This document shows, one piece after another, positions 63,165-64,000 of a stretch of 64,000 nt of DNA. A model generated the notes under the pieces. That model did not search any database. It had not been told where the DNA came from and saw only the letters and a program-made list of their open reading frames with translations. Position numbers and translations under genes: made by a program. The stretch is taken from the NCBI GenBank assembly GCA_947247005.1, contig OX365946.1, positions 52,602,734-52,666,733 of the forward strand. Direction: 5' to 3'. The first letter of the stretch is position 1; each line of letters starts with the position of its first letter. The stretch comes from Spisula solida. Lineage: Eukaryota > Mollusca > Bivalvia > Venerida > Mactridae.

Positions 63165-63245
63165 ATTAGACCGGATGCTCGATATAACTTTACTCGAATG
63201 AGAGGGATAAATTTATGTACAATATAGAGCAAATTCGCCGGGACA
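63165..63245 (+). mobile_element. fragment of the pogo-like MITE
   Basis: 'atagagcaaattcgccggga' matches the interior of 44371-44559. The terminal repeats are not visible. Confidence 0.55.
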
Positions 63246-63594
63246 TCATGATCAACCCTGTTTTTACCATGTAATTACTTTCTTTTGTCGTTATTCATAA
63301 ACTATTTTTCATAACTTATACATTGTACAAAAAAAATTAAATTATATAATAGAGGTATAGATTACATTTCGTTTAACGGACGAATGATATATAAAAAAGG
63401 TCGCCGACACAGGACGTTCGTTGACATGTTATTTTATAGATAAACATACCATATCTGACAGCAGAAACAAACTGTCTTTTCGCTATAAAGGCAGTTGAAT
63501 CGCTTTCGTGACGTTTTGTTGAAACATATTAGTTTCACGGATATTATTCAGTCTCGGCTTGAGCTTCGTCGATGTCTTGTTACTATCAGTCAAA

Positions 63595-63700
63595 GGGAAT
63601 AAAATACTTACAGCTGTGTTGACAGATCTTTACTTGCGTTCCGTTAGCTAAAAATACATCCCAAACCACGTGGTATGCCCACACTGGAGTCGGGGAGCAT
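63595..63700 (+). repeat. E-box module, copy at window end
   Basis: 'gaataaaatacttac', 'tttacttgcgtt', 'gttagctaaaa' and ACCACGTGGTATG (63666-63678) occur in the same order as at 46503. A TATAAAA motif follows at about 63702. Confidence 0.55.
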
Positions 63701-63935
63701 TATAAAAGCCAACGAGCCAACGAATATAAACTGGGGCTCAGGCACTTAAAAGAACAAGGGATGCTTCTGGAACTGTGGCGACTTCTTTACAATGCACTAT
63801 CAACAAAAACAAACTAAAATGACTAATCTCTTCTGTGTGCCTCACCCAAATGAGTCCACCGATGAGGATAAATAAATGCATGTCAACAAACATGTAAACA
63901 GGCTAAATATATTATCTACGGAATAGGTTATTACC

Positions 63936-63957
63936 TGCGGGCTGAAGCCCGCAGGTC
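63936..63957. repeat. 22-base hairpin
   Basis: CCTGCGGGCT and AGCCCGCAGG form a perfect 10-bp stem around GA. It may be the terminus of an element that continues past the window. Confidence 0.6.
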
Positions 63958-64000
63958 TATTGGATTGCTCAAAGTGAAAAGACAATGGTGGCACGTGACC

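Noticed and set aside
63845..63875. Hammerhead-ribozyme-like string around 'aaatgagtccaccgatgagg'
   Set aside because: The catalytic core CTGATGA and GAAA are both altered, and no flanking stems were evident.

Overview
The window looks like nuclear DNA of a bivalve mollusc: AT-rich, gene-poor and crowded with repeats. The organism call rests on the repeat types (arrays built on 'gacctagtttttgacc', paired 'gaccggaggggact' ends, TCCG-rich runs next to 'agctcacc' hairpin ends, several tRNA-headed SINEs) and on a developmental gene with ordinary metazoan GT-AG introns. I could run no database search, so the species is not determined.

Only one gene is confidently identified. It is a three-exon plus-strand PRDM13-type gene (16246-22134, predicted 385 residues) encoding a PR/SET domain and four C2H2 zinc fingers, with a TATA box about 180 bp upstream of its start codon. 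Both introns carry large minisatellites. Intron 1 has about 29 copies of a 46-bp unit. Intron 2 has 20 copies of a 43-bp unit, 16 of which keep an exact TGACGTCA (CREB/ATF-type) site. A second, isolated exon with good splice sites lies on the minus strand at 9045-9178 and encodes a charged, helical, coiled-coil-like segment of an unidentified protein.

Layout. 1-7900: Helitron-like and other dispersed repeats, interrupted by a 6-kb inverted-repeat (foldback) element (1799-7812) whose centre is a 42-bp minisatellite that switches orientation. 7900-10130: SINE fragments and the isolated exon. 10130-12242: a Helitron-like element with an internal ~145-bp tandem array and terminal hairpins. 12243-16000: CpG-dense element, MITE, upstream region of PRDM13. 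16000-22300: PRDM13. 22300-30375: SINEs, MITEs, low-complexity DNA. 30380-32445: two abutting minisatellites (20-bp and 62-bp units). 32450-40280: SINE copies and a 1.5-kb Tc1/mariner-like element that encloses promoter-like sequence. 40280-41560: a GCTAGGCT-based array. 41560-53340: MITEs with clear target-site duplications and a repeated E-box module. 53363-53895: a 13-bp array. 53900-61100: mostly unique DNA plus one LINE remnant. 61116-62560: a tandem duplication and a 26-bp array. 62560-64000: repeat fragments.

Almost all long open frames in the window are by-products of tandem repeats and are not genes. The notable features are the number and variety of minisatellites in 64 kb (at least ten unrelated or partly related units), the foldback element with its mirror-image array, and the transcription-factor-site arrays inside PRDM13.
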